This document shows positions 1 to 5,752 of a stretch of 6,510 nucleotides of DNA, piece after piece. The notes beneath the pieces are model-generated. The model saw only the letters and a list, made by a program, of their open reading frames with translations. It made no database searches and was not told where the DNA came from. Source of the DNA: JBCBKZ01 sp039026975 (GTDB lineage: Bacteria > Bacteroidota > Bacteroidia > J057); the NCBI GenBank assembly GCA_039026975.1, contig JBCCLI010000376.1:1-6510 (forward strand), written 5' to 3'. Position 1 is the stretch's first letter, and the number at the start of each line of letters is the position of its first letter. Both the position numbers and the translations under genes were made by a program.

Positions 1-297
1 CAAAAATGCATTGTCCCTCCAATGCATCCCTACAAGCCTCCCACAACCCGTGGAGAAACGGCCTGCTCGCCTACATACATCATAATTCCTCCTCATTCAA
101 GCTGAGATTTTTAGAGGTAACCATTTGATTATGAATACTATATTAAACCATTTGCTAAACCAGGAATTGCTGCAGATAAATTAACCCAATCCCTAAATAG
201 TTGATTATCAGCGAGAATTATCCGGAATCCAAATTCCTTTAACATAATGGGGGAATACTGATATTAACATAAAAGCCTCCTTTTGATAGCTTGCTTT
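1..297. other. Intergenic stretch downstream of the GH36 gene, no convincing gene
   Basis: This 297-base stretch holds no reading frame of convincing length on either strand. What can be seen is a GTAG-headed hairpin at the left edge (annotated separately) and three short minus-strand frames: 208-270 (20 codons, strong Shine-Dalgarno match GGAGG at 276-280), 138-245 (35 codons, no Shine-Dalgarno) and 30-83 (17 codons, AGGAGG at 88-93). They overlap or follow each other in different frames. That is compatible with a decayed gene, a leader of something beyond the window, or chance. I see no clear terminator after the alpha-galactosidase stop codon; the small dyad AAAAG/CTTTT at 271-284 is too weak. 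Confidence 0.6.
6..33 (-). repeat. REP-like hairpin with GTAG head
   Basis: On the plus strand ATGCATTG (6-13) is followed by a six-base loop and its exact complement CAATGCAT (20-27), giving a perfect 8-bp stem. Read on the minus strand, the hairpin is preceded by GTAG (33-30) and GG. A GTAG (or GGAG) tetranucleotide directly 5' of a short palindrome is the known signature of REP elements linked to RAYT (TnpA-REP) transposases. No such transposase is in the window. The element may continue as a larger repeat: a second small dyad, CCGT (48-51) with ACGG (58-61), lies next to it. The repeat status is inferred from form alone; copy number in the genome is unknown. Confidence 0.45.
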
Positions 298-2493
298 TTA
301 CTCCACGGCCGCAATCTCCAATACCACACTTTTCCTCCATAGAGAGACATCCGGATTAAATCCTACCTTCATGAGATATTCTCCAGAATAAGTTTTGGAG
401 GGATCAATGGGAGATTTAGTTTCTGGATAGAGATTGATCTCTTTTAGTTGATATCGTTTCTCAGGAGCTAGGCCTTGGAGTTTGATAGGCTCTGCTGAGT
501 AGGTTAGTTGCCATCTGTTAGCAATGAGATAGGAGAATAAGATAGAGCTGGTTTTATCCTTAGAGACGTACTGAAAGCTGGCAAAGGGATGCTCATAAGG
601 GCTTCTCAAGCGGTGTAGGTCCCCTTTCCAGATGATCTCCTTAAAGCTATTATAGTTTTTCACCGCTTGCTGACAAAACTTTTGGTCATTCTCACTGAGT
701 TCTTCCACTACCACATCAAACCCTAGTTTACCCATGGAGGCTACATCAGTGCGGTACTTGATACTGGCTGTTTTATCCCAATTGGTTACGTGGGCACACA
801 TAGAGATAGCCGGATAGTACATGGAAGTGTTCCACTGCATGAAGACCCTATCTACCGGAGCCGTATTATCACTTAGCCAGAATTCTGTGAAATACTGTAA
901 GGCACCATAATCTACTCTTCCGCCACCACCTGAGCAGAGCATGATAGGTACTTTGGGGTATTTAGCTCTTACTCTCTCAAGCACATCATACAGGCCAATT
1001 ACATAATCCAGGTAAAGATGAGATTGAGGCATTCCCTGTTTATCCAAATAGTCTGAAAAGGCATTATAGATAATAGAATTACAATCCCATTTCACAAAGG
1101 CGATCTCAGGATTCTCCGTAAATATCCTGTCAAATACGCCAAAGACATGATCCTGCACCTCCGGATTAGAGAGATCCAAGACAAGCTGATTTCGGTAATA
1201 AAATTCCTGCCTATCTGGCTGGCGGATCACCCAGTCTCTATGATTTTCATACAGCTCAGATTTAGGATTGACCATTTCCGGCTCTATCCATATCCCAAAC
1301 TTTGTACCCTTGTTAGTAGCTTCCTTTACCAGATAGCCTAGGCCATCAGGTAGCTTTTCTTTATTCTCTGCCCAATCTCCTAGGCCTGATCTGTCGCTAT
1401 TTCTTGGATACTTATTCGCAAACCAACCATCATCCAGTAAAAAGAGGTCTACTCCCAGAGTAACGGCATCATCCAGCAACTCTACTAACTTTTCCTGGTC
1501 GAAATCAAAGTAGGTAGCTTCCCAATTATTCAGGAGGGTAAGGCGTTCTCCTTCTCCGTCATAAAGACGGTACTTTCTGGCCCAGTCATGCATATTCCTG
1601 CTGGCCTCTCCTATCCCATTTTCTGAGTACGCATAGACAAAGTGGGGCGTCTCAAAGGTCTGCTTTGGAGACAACTGATAGGCTGCCGCATGTGGGTTAG
1701 CTCCTACAACCAACCGAAGGTTATCATATCTATCCACTTCAAAATCAAACTGATAGTTCCCTGACCATGCCAGGTTGGCTAGCATTACCTTCCCTTCCTC
1801 CTCCTTCGCCTCTTGATCAAAGGACAGCATAAAAGTAGGAGGGCCATATAGATTAGCGCGGGTACCTAGCTTAGTATCCAACACTTTTATGCCATGTGTC
1901 AATTTGGTGGTTTCCGGCTGCATTTCTTCAGCCCATGAACCATGATAGTGCGTCAAATGGAAAGCATCATCCCTGAAATACATATTAGCTGAGGCATACT
2001 TTTTCAAGAGAATGGGCTCCGTCTCATTATTTTGGATTTCTACCCATTGCTCAAAGACATTTTGCTGCGGGTATACTTTATAAAAAAGGACCACTTTAGT
2101 TTTGTACACCTTATCTATCAGCTTAATCACAGTTAGGCTTATTCCCTCCTCCTCTTCTATTACCTCATGACCAGCGTAGGTCATCTCCGTAGAAGGATTC
2201 CCATCAGCATGCAGGATATCCAAGGCAGGTTCTGCTATATTCCAAGTACCTACCGGGGTGTAAACATGGTTAAATACATCCTCATTGGTACCATCATATC
2301 TCAGTTGACTAGCAATGGCTTCATAGTCCGACTTTTCGCTTAGTTTCTTTCCAAAATAAACCTGCCTGAGTCTACCGATATCATCTGTTTGTAGCACATG
2401 GGCATAGGAAGCGCTTTCAATCGGAATGACGGTTTGGGAGAATGCCGGGAAAAAAAGTAGAATAGAAATGAGTAGCAGATAAATGGCTCGCAT
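298..2493 (-). CDS. Secreted alpha-galactosidase, glycoside hydrolase family 36
   Basis: This 731-residue protein is predicted to hydrolyse terminal alpha-1,6-linked galactose from raffinose-type sugars or galactomannan by the retaining GH36 mechanism. Residues 1-19 form a signal peptide with a hydrophobic core and probable cleavage before Gln20, so it acts in the periplasm or outside the cell. An N-terminal beta-sandwich (about 30-310) precedes the TIM barrel (about 315-640) and a C-terminal beta domain (about 645-725). Barrel motifs include LLDDGWF (352-358), GIWIEPEMVNP (400-410), the nucleophile Asp470 in KWDCN, the CSGGGGRVD substrate loop (520-528) and the acid/base Asp542 in WLSDNT. 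Length and all key residues fit a full-length, active GH36 enzyme. The ATG at 2493 is the only start that keeps the whole signal peptide; no clear Shine-Dalgarno precedes it. It lies 98 bp after the DUF6434-type gene on the same strand. The exact substrate cannot be read from sequence; no transporter or sugar regulator is adjacent. Confidence 0.95.
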   Translation of the reverse strand: MRAIYLLLISILLFFPAFSQTVIPIESASYAHVLQTDDIGRLRQVYFGKKLSEKSDYEAIASQLRYDGTNEDVFNHVYTPVGTWNIAEPALDILHADGNPSTEMTYAGHEVIEEEEGISLTVIKLIDKVYKTKVVLFYKVYPQQNVFEQWVEIQNNETEPILLKKYASANMYFRDDAFHLTHYHGSWAEEMQPETTKLTHGIKVLDTKLGTRANLYGPPTFMLSFDQEAKEEEGKVMLANLAWSGNYQFDFEVDRYDNLRLVVGANPHAAAYQLSPKQTFETPHFVYAYSENGIGEASRNMHDWARKYRLYDGEGERLTLLNNWEATYFDFDQEKLVELLDDAVTLGVDLFLLDDGWFANKYPRNSDRSGLGDWAENKEKLPDGLGYLVKEATNKGTKFGIWIEPEMVNPKSELYENHRDWVIRQPDRQEFYYRNQLVLDLSNPEVQDHVFGVFDRIFTENPEIAFVKWDCNSIIYNAFSDYLDKQGMPQSHLYLDYVIGLYDVLERVRAKYPKVPIMLCSGGGGRVDYGALQYFTEFWLSDNTAPVDRVFMQWNTSMYYPAISMCAHVTNWDKTASIKYRTDVASMGKLGFDVVVEELSENDQKFCQQAVKNYNSFKEIIWKGDLHRLRSPYEHPFASFQYVSKDKTSSILFSYLIANRWQLTYSAEPIKLQGLAPEKRYQLKEINLYPETKSPIDPSKTYSGEYLMKVGFNPDVSLWRKSVVLEIAAVE

Positions 2494-2542
2494 ATATGAG
2501 TAGTAAGTAGTTGATCAATCAAGCTAATAAATTCCTTGGCGG

Positions 2543-2585
2543 CTTAGCTACTTTGCGTGAGAAAATTTTCGCCTAAGGTGCTAAG
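2543..2585. repeat. Imperfect hairpin of CTTAGC/CTTTGCG type between the two minus-strand genes
   Basis: CTTAGC (2543-2548) pairs perfectly with GCTAAG (2580-2585). Inside it, CTTTGCG (2551-2557) can pair imperfectly with CGCCTAAGG (2570-2578) using wobble pairs and one bulge. The centre is the perfect 10-base palindrome GAAAATTTTC (2561-2570). The dyad occupies nearly half of the 98-bp gap between the DUF6434-type stop codon and the alpha-galactosidase start. There is no T-run after it on either strand, so it is not a classical intrinsic terminator. It resembles hairpin-forming extragenic repeats built from CTTTGCG/CTTAGCG words, but that membership is my inference. Confidence 0.45.
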
Positions 2586-2591
2586 AAAGTA

Positions 2592-3191
2592 CTAATCAAT
2601 AAGAGCTAAATCTGAAGACTCGTATACCACCTGATTATTCTTTGTGGGAAGCTGTTTTTTAAGCTTCCAGCAAGCCCGGGCGTCTGCTATAGGCCTTTCA
2701 GGATTGTCTTCCATAAAGTCTCTGAAGTACTGGTTCATCATGTTATGAGCAGCTATTTCCCGTTTAAAGTTGGGGTCTTTTTTGCGCTCCTCCAATTGCC
2801 ACCACATGTCTATAGCATCATGTAGCGTTTTCCCGGGATGAGCCTTCACCCAGTCCATAAAGTCCGTATGGCAAACAAACTTAGGTCCTATCTGGCTTTG
2901 CAGGAATCCTCTCACATTAGGACCAAAGGAGATATTATCTGTGATAAGGGTGTCAAGGCTAAGGCTTTCGTTGGCCCAATTGAAAAGGGAGGTAGGCTTA
3001 GGTTTCTTTTTAGGTAGGAGAATAGCCCCATCGTTATCCAGGGCGTACTTAATTCTGTCCTGCAACTCAAACTTGGATCCTTGCATAGGTAACCCACTCG
3101 CTTTGCAGATATCCAAAAGCTCCCCTTTCTTCCAGTACCATCTTGCAAACTCTTCTCCGCTATGGATGTCTATGAAGTCAGGCCTTCCCAT
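2592..3191 (-). CDS. SAP-like / DUF6434-type protein of unknown function
   Basis: From the ATG at 3191 this encodes 199 residues, with no signal peptide or membrane segment, so it is probably cytoplasmic. Residues 9-50 (including EEFARWYWKKGELLDICKAS and LPMQGSKFELQDRI) match the SAP-like helix-extension-helix start of this family. SAP motifs often bind DNA, but binding is not shown for this family. A basic, proline-rich linker follows (PKKKPKP, about 61-67). The DUF6434-like region runs from about 70 to 175, with FNWANESLSLDTLITDN, NVRGFLQSQIG, FMDWVKAHPGKTLHDAIDMWW and YFRDFMEDNP. The frame is also open up to a TTG at 3272. I prefer the ATG because family similarity begins at MGRPDF and because the extra codons only translate the ATTCAA repeat. 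It is transcribed divergently from the channel gene and lies upstream of the alpha-galactosidase. Family recognised from memory of its pattern; function unknown. Confidence 0.8.
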   Translation of the reverse strand: MGRPDFIDIHSGEEFARWYWKKGELLDICKASGLPMQGSKFELQDRIKYALDNDGAILLPKKKPKPTSLFNWANESLSLDTLITDNISFGPNVRGFLQSQIGPKFVCHTDFMDWVKAHPGKTLHDAIDMWWQLEERKKDPNFKREIAAHNMMNQYFRDFMEDNPERPIADARACWKLKKQLPTKNNQVVYESSDLALID

Positions 3192-3192
3192 A

Positions 3193-3223
3193 TTGAATAT
3201 TGAATGAGTTTTGAATGTTGAAT
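3193..3223 (-). repeat. Duplicated ATTCAAYATTCAA 13-mer just upstream of the DUF6434-type start
   Basis: On the minus strand, ATTCAACATTCAA (3223-3211) and ATTCAATATTCAA (3205-3193) differ by one base and lie 18 bases apart, with AACTC between them. This gives four ATTCAA hexamers at alternating offsets of 7 and 11 bases, ending one base before the ATG at 3191-3189. The position means it is the untranslated leader if that ATG is the true start. It could be a translation-enhancing unstructured leader, a binding site for a dimeric regulator, or a simple repeat; the sequence does not decide. Confidence 0.6.
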
Positions 3224-3294
3224 GATACCTAAAAGACAACACTGGAAACAGTAGGATGGTTTTATCCCTCAAGAACGCTACTATAAAACGCCAT

Positions 3295-3325
3295 TTTGCT
3301 TGTACCCACTTAATTTTTTAGTTTG
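3295..3325 (+). promoter_or_regulatory. Candidate Bacteroidota-type promoter for the channel-dehalogenase pair
   Basis: TTTG at 3295-3298 and TTAGTTTG at 3318-3325 are separated by 19 bases. This compares with the Bacteroidota primary sigma pattern TTTG, about 19-21 bases, TAnnTTTG; the downstream box matches in all but one defined position (T instead of A). Transcription would start near 3332, giving a leader of only about 7 to 13 bases. The final box also overlaps the GAGGGA that could serve as ribosome binding site, so the two readings partly compete. Tentative. Confidence 0.35.
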
Positions 3326-3338
3326 AGGGAAAGTCCTA

Positions 3339-4439
3339 GTGTCCATGAACCCGCTTCTCGCTGATACTGCTACTGATGCACGATCATATTTACCCCTGGT
3401 TGGAACCTTCATAATAGTAGTCTTAATCTTTCTTTTTAATCAATGGTTTCTCAGCAGAACCAAGTCCATTGCTAAGTCTCGGAAAATTCTCAGGCAAATT
3501 CTCGCCTTCTGCATAGTCCTGGTTGGGGCGGTGCTCATTATTTTTGCCATCCCGGATACGCTCATGGATAAGGGTGAGAAAGAACAGGCTATCGGATTCC
3601 TAGGGGCTATTTTTACTGCGGCCATAGCTCTGAGCTCTACGACCTTACTGGGGAATATCATTGCTGGATTAATGAGCCAGTCTGTGGACGAACTTAAGAT
3701 AGGGTCCTTTATTTCCGTAGGAGATTATTTTGGCTGTGTAGAACGTAAAGGCTTACTCTACACGGCCATAGAAATGGAAGACAGTAATTTATTGGTCCTA
3801 CCCAATCTCTACATTGCCTCTAATCCGGTACGCATTTACAGTGAAGAAAATACTTTCGTATCCTCCACTGTTTCCCTGGGATATGATGTCTCCAGGAAGA
3901 AAGTAGAAGAACTCCTAAAGGCGGCCGCTAGCTCTATTGACTTAAAAAATCCCTTTGTTATTGTAAAAGAGTTAGGAGATTTTTCCATTGTGTATATCGT
4001 CCATGGATCTCTGGAAAATGGGAATAAACTGGTGGGGAAAAGGTCAGCACTTAATGCCGCCATTCTGGATGTCTTTCATGAGAATAAAGTGGAAATTGTT
4101 TCTCCTACCTTCATGAATCAACGTCAGACACCGGAAGCTATGATTCCTAAAAAAGCCCGTACAAAGAAAGGAGAAACAGAACCTGAGACGGAATCGGAAA
4201 AAGACATCAATAAGTTGATGTTTAATCGTGCCTTTGCAAATAAAGACAAGCAGGAAAAGGAAGAACTGGTAAAGGGCTTAGGAGACATGATAGCTGATCT
4301 GGAGAAAAAACTTAAAGCTGAAGAGAACCCCTACACAAAAATGATTCTGGAGGCTCAGCTAAGTAGAAATCAACGAGAAAAAGAGGCCCTGGAAGAAGAA
4401 CTACAAGCACTAAATCAGGAAAAAGAAACCCAAGAATAA
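3339..4439 (+). CDS. MscS-family mechanosensitive ion channel with C-terminal coiled coil
   Basis: This 366-residue protein is a small-conductance mechanosensitive channel that would open under membrane tension and release solutes on hypo-osmotic shock. It has three transmembrane segments: about 17-38, 51-71 and 84-113. The last is the pore-lining helix, rich in Ala/Gly/Ser and ending in LLGNIIAGLMSQSVD. The cytoplasmic beta domain follows (FISVGDYFGCVERKGLLYTAIEMEDS, about 124-149; LLVLPNLYIASNPV, 151-164), then the alpha/beta domain ending near VEIVSPTFMNQR (251-262). Beyond it, a charged linker (about 268-290) leads to a heptad-like, Glu/Lys-rich coiled coil (about 303-366), longer than the tail of E. 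coli MscS. The start is either GTG at 3339, eight bases after GAGGGA, or ATG at 3345; the GTG is favoured by spacing, and the two differ by only two residues. The stop codon is one base before the dehalogenase ATG, so the two are co-transcribed. Confidence 0.9.
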   Translation: MSMNPLLADTATDARSYLPLVGTFIIVVLIFLFNQWFLSRTKSIAKSRKILRQILAFCIVLVGAVLIIFAIPDTLMDKGEKEQAIGFLGAIFTAAIALSSTTLLGNIIAGLMSQSVDELKIGSFISVGDYFGCVERKGLLYTAIEMEDSNLLVLPNLYIASNPVRIYSEENTFVSSTVSLGYDVSRKKVEELLKAAASSIDLKNPFVIVKELGDFSIVYIVHGSLENGNKLVGKRSALNAAILDVFHENKVEIVSPTFMNQRQTPEAMIPKKARTKKGETEPETESEKDINKLMFNRAFANKDKQEKEELVKGLGDMIADLEKKLKAEENPYTKMILEAQLSRNQREKEALEEELQALNQEKETQE

Positions 4440-4440
4440 T

Positions 4441-5340
4441 ATGGCTATTCCATTTGTTAGAACCCCAGACGAAAGATTTGAGAACCTACCTGGCTATCCC
4501 TTTGCCCCACATTATGCAGAGGTGGATGGCTTGAGAATGCACTATGTGGATGAGAACCCGGAAGGGAAAGAAGTGATACTTCTCCTGCACGGGGAACCTT
4601 CCTGGAGTTATTTATACAGAAAAATGATTCCTGTGCTCGTAGCAGGAGGATATAGGGTCATAGCTCCTGACCTGATAGGGTTTGGAAAGTCTGATAAGCC
4701 TACGCAGCAGTCAGACTATACCTACGCGAGGCATTTGGCCTGGTTAAAGGAGCTAGTATTTGAACGACTAAAATTGGAGAAATTCCATCTGTTTGTGCAG
4801 GACTGGGGCGGACTCCTGGGCTTGAGGATAGTGGCCGAGCATCCTGATAGCCTCCAGACCGTAACGGCAGGAAATACAGGTCTTCCAACCGGAGATCAGC
4901 AAATGCCAGATGCCTTCCTGGCATGGCAAAAGGCTTCTCAGAAGATGGATCCATTCCCGGTAGAGGTTATTCTTCAGCGAGCTACCGTTTCAGAATTATC
5001 TCCTGAAATACTGGCTGCCTACAATGCGCCCCACCCTGCTGAGACTTACAAGGCTGGAGCCAAAATATTCCCGGCTTTGGTGCCGACCACTCCTGAAGAC
5101 CCTGAGAATGCCAATAACAAAGCTGCCTGGGCTTCCCTTATGAAGTTTGAAAAGCCCTTCCTGACCCTATTTAGTGATAGTGATCCTGTTACCAAAGGGG
5201 GAGAAATGATCATGCAGAAACTGATTCCAGGAACTAAAGGACAGCCTCATGAGATCATCCAGGGAGGAGGTCATTTTTTTCAGGAAGACAAAGGAGAAGA
5301 AATAGCCCAAAAGATGCTGGCCTTTATAGCCTCAGTCTAG
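4441..5340 (+). CDS. Haloalkane dehalogenase, HLD-I type alpha/beta hydrolase
   Basis: This 299-residue cytoplasmic alpha/beta hydrolase is predicted to cleave carbon-halogen bonds of haloalkanes, yielding an alcohol, halide and a proton. The HGEPSWSYLYR oxyanion region is at 50-60. Nucleophile Asp121 sits in QDWGG, with adjacent Trp122 as one halide-binding residue. Trp162 in the cap (FLAWQ) is the probable second halide-binding tryptophan. The catalytic acid is Asp248 in FSDSDPV, and His278 is in GGGHFFQED. This set (HGEP, DW, late acid) fits HLD-I enzymes such as DhlA and DppA rather than HLD-II; epoxide hydrolases usually show HDWG and cap tyrosines instead. Length is typical and no key residue is missing. 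The ATG lies one base after the channel stop codon with no strong Shine-Dalgarno, suggesting translational coupling. The natural substrate is unknown; many family members were assigned by homology only. Confidence 0.92.
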   Translation: MAIPFVRTPDERFENLPGYPFAPHYAEVDGLRMHYVDENPEGKEVILLLHGEPSWSYLYRKMIPVLVAGGYRVIAPDLIGFGKSDKPTQQSDYTYARHLAWLKELVFERLKLEKFHLFVQDWGGLLGLRIVAEHPDSLQTVTAGNTGLPTGDQQMPDAFLAWQKASQKMDPFPVEVILQRATVSELSPEILAAYNAPHPAETYKAGAKIFPALVPTTPEDPENANNKAAWASLMKFEKPFLTLFSDSDPVTKGGEMIMQKLIPGTKGQPHEIIQGGGHFFQEDKGEEIAQKMLAFIASV

Positions 5341-5431
5341 CAATGGCATAAAATTAAACAGTTTTTCGGGTAAAAATTGGTACTCCCGAGTCGGGCTCCG
5401 CCTTAAGTTTTAGAAAATTATACCTCCATGT

Positions 5432-5453
5432 GTAGGAGCGGATTCATCCGCCC
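5432..5453 (+). repeat. REP-like GTAG hairpin
   Basis: GTAG (5432-5435) is followed by GAGCGGATTCATCCGCCC. The stem is GCGGA (5438-5442) with TCCGC (5447-5451) around a four-base TTCA loop; G5436 and C5453 can add one further pair across a mismatch. The GTAG head followed by a GC-rich palindrome is the form of REP sequences mobilised by RAYT transposases. A second GTAG-headed hairpin lies at the left edge of the window, on the other strand and with a different stem. Confidence 0.5.
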
Positions 5454-5503
5454 TTTAAACCCTAACGGTAGTTAAAACAGCCGCTACATTAGGTTTCGAT
5501 GAG

Positions 5504-5523
5504 CCCACCATTTGAATGGTGGG
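5504..5523. repeat. Perfect hairpin CCCACCAT / ATGGTGGG
   Basis: CCCACCAT (5504-5511) and ATGGTGGG (5516-5523) form a perfect 8-bp GC-rich stem closing a TTGA loop. It is the strongest hairpin in the spacer. It is followed by AAACAAGGG, not a T-run, on the plus strand, so a standard intrinsic terminator is unlikely. It could protect the 3' end of the channel-dehalogenase mRNA or be one arm of an extragenic repeat together with the REP-like element about 50 bases upstream. Confidence 0.6.
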
Positions 5524-5570
5524 AAACAAGGGCCGTTAAACAATCAATTCTGATAACCCATCCTAAGGCT

Positions 5571-5625
5571 ATCTACCGGGGAAATACCCTCCATGGAATC
5601 TAAAACCAGTTACCTTTGGGTAGAT
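5571..5625. repeat. Long-range inverted repeat ATCTACC / GGTAGAT
   Basis: ATCTACC (5571-5577) is exactly complementary to GGTAGAT (5619-5625), with 41 bases between. Within the interval, GGGG (5578-5581) can pair with the CCCTCC run around 5588-5593, so a branched or stacked fold is possible. Seven-base arms at this distance can occur by chance, hence modest confidence. No known riboswitch or small RNA family was recognised. Confidence 0.3.
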
Positions 5626-5720
5626 TTTGCTATTAACGATACACCCGATATGTACCCAAGCCTGATTTAATAATCGGATGTTCTTATTCGGTTATACATT
5701 TCAGGCACTTTTTCCTTCCC

Positions 5721-5734
5721 TTCAAACCTTTGAA
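5721..5734. promoter_or_regulatory. Palindrome TTCAAACCTTTGAA upstream of the last gene
   Basis: TTCAAA and TTTGAA flank a central CC, making a near-perfect 14-base dyad that ends 18 bases before the ATG at 5753. It is a plausible operator or leader hairpin for the endonuclease/exonuclease/phosphatase-family gene. No matching promoter could be assigned, and the AT-rich arms may be chance. Confidence 0.3.
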
Positions 5735-5752
5735 CCCACAACCCCCCTTATC

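Larger units (their letters stand above)
5341..5752. other. Long intergenic region rich in dyad symmetries
   Basis: This 412-bp spacer between the dehalogenase stop and the next start contains no convincing gene. It carries several inverted repeats, annotated separately where strong. Smaller ones are CCCG (5385-5388) with CGGG (5392-5395) around AGT, and TTTTT (5362-5366) with AAAAA (5372-5376). On the minus strand, about 37 codons ending near 5574 are open but lack a start codon. No hairpin is followed by a clean T-run, so the terminator of the channel-dehalogenase transcript is not identified. A mosaic of extragenic repeats or a small structured RNA are both possible. Confidence 0.55.

Noticed and set aside
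271..284. AAAAG/CTTTT dyad as terminator of the alpha-galactosidase
   Set aside because: The stem is only five mostly A-T pairs, and the same bases read better as a Shine-Dalgarno region on the minus strand.
2941..3207. 88-codon plus-strand frame opposite the DUF6434-type gene
   Set aside because: It lies wholly antisense to a well-supported gene, has no recognisable motif, and has a residue mix typical of an opposite-strand shadow. Other short antisense frames inside the GH36, channel, dehalogenase and EEP genes were rejected for the same reason.
3192..3272. N-terminal extension of the DUF6434-type protein by 27 codons from a TTG at 3272
   Set aside because: The extra residues translate the ATTCAA repeat, family-like sequence begins at the ATG at 3191, and TTG is a rarer start.
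4441..5340. Epoxide hydrolase as the identity of the dehalogenase gene
   Set aside because: The QDWGG nucleophile motif, HGEP with Glu, and a second cap tryptophan fit HLD-I dehalogenases; the HDWG and cap tyrosines expected of epoxide hydrolases are not seen.
5611..5618. TACCTTTG, a full match to the Bacteroidota TAnnTTTG promoter box
   Set aside because: No TTTG lies 19-21 bases upstream, and it sits about 135 bases before the EEP start inside an inverted repeat, so a single box is not enough to call a promoter.
5574..5700. Minus-strand open stretch of about 37 codons in the spacer (with WVHIGCIVNSKIYP)
   Set aside because: It has no start codon and is bounded by stops on both sides; it could be a remnant but no family was recognised.
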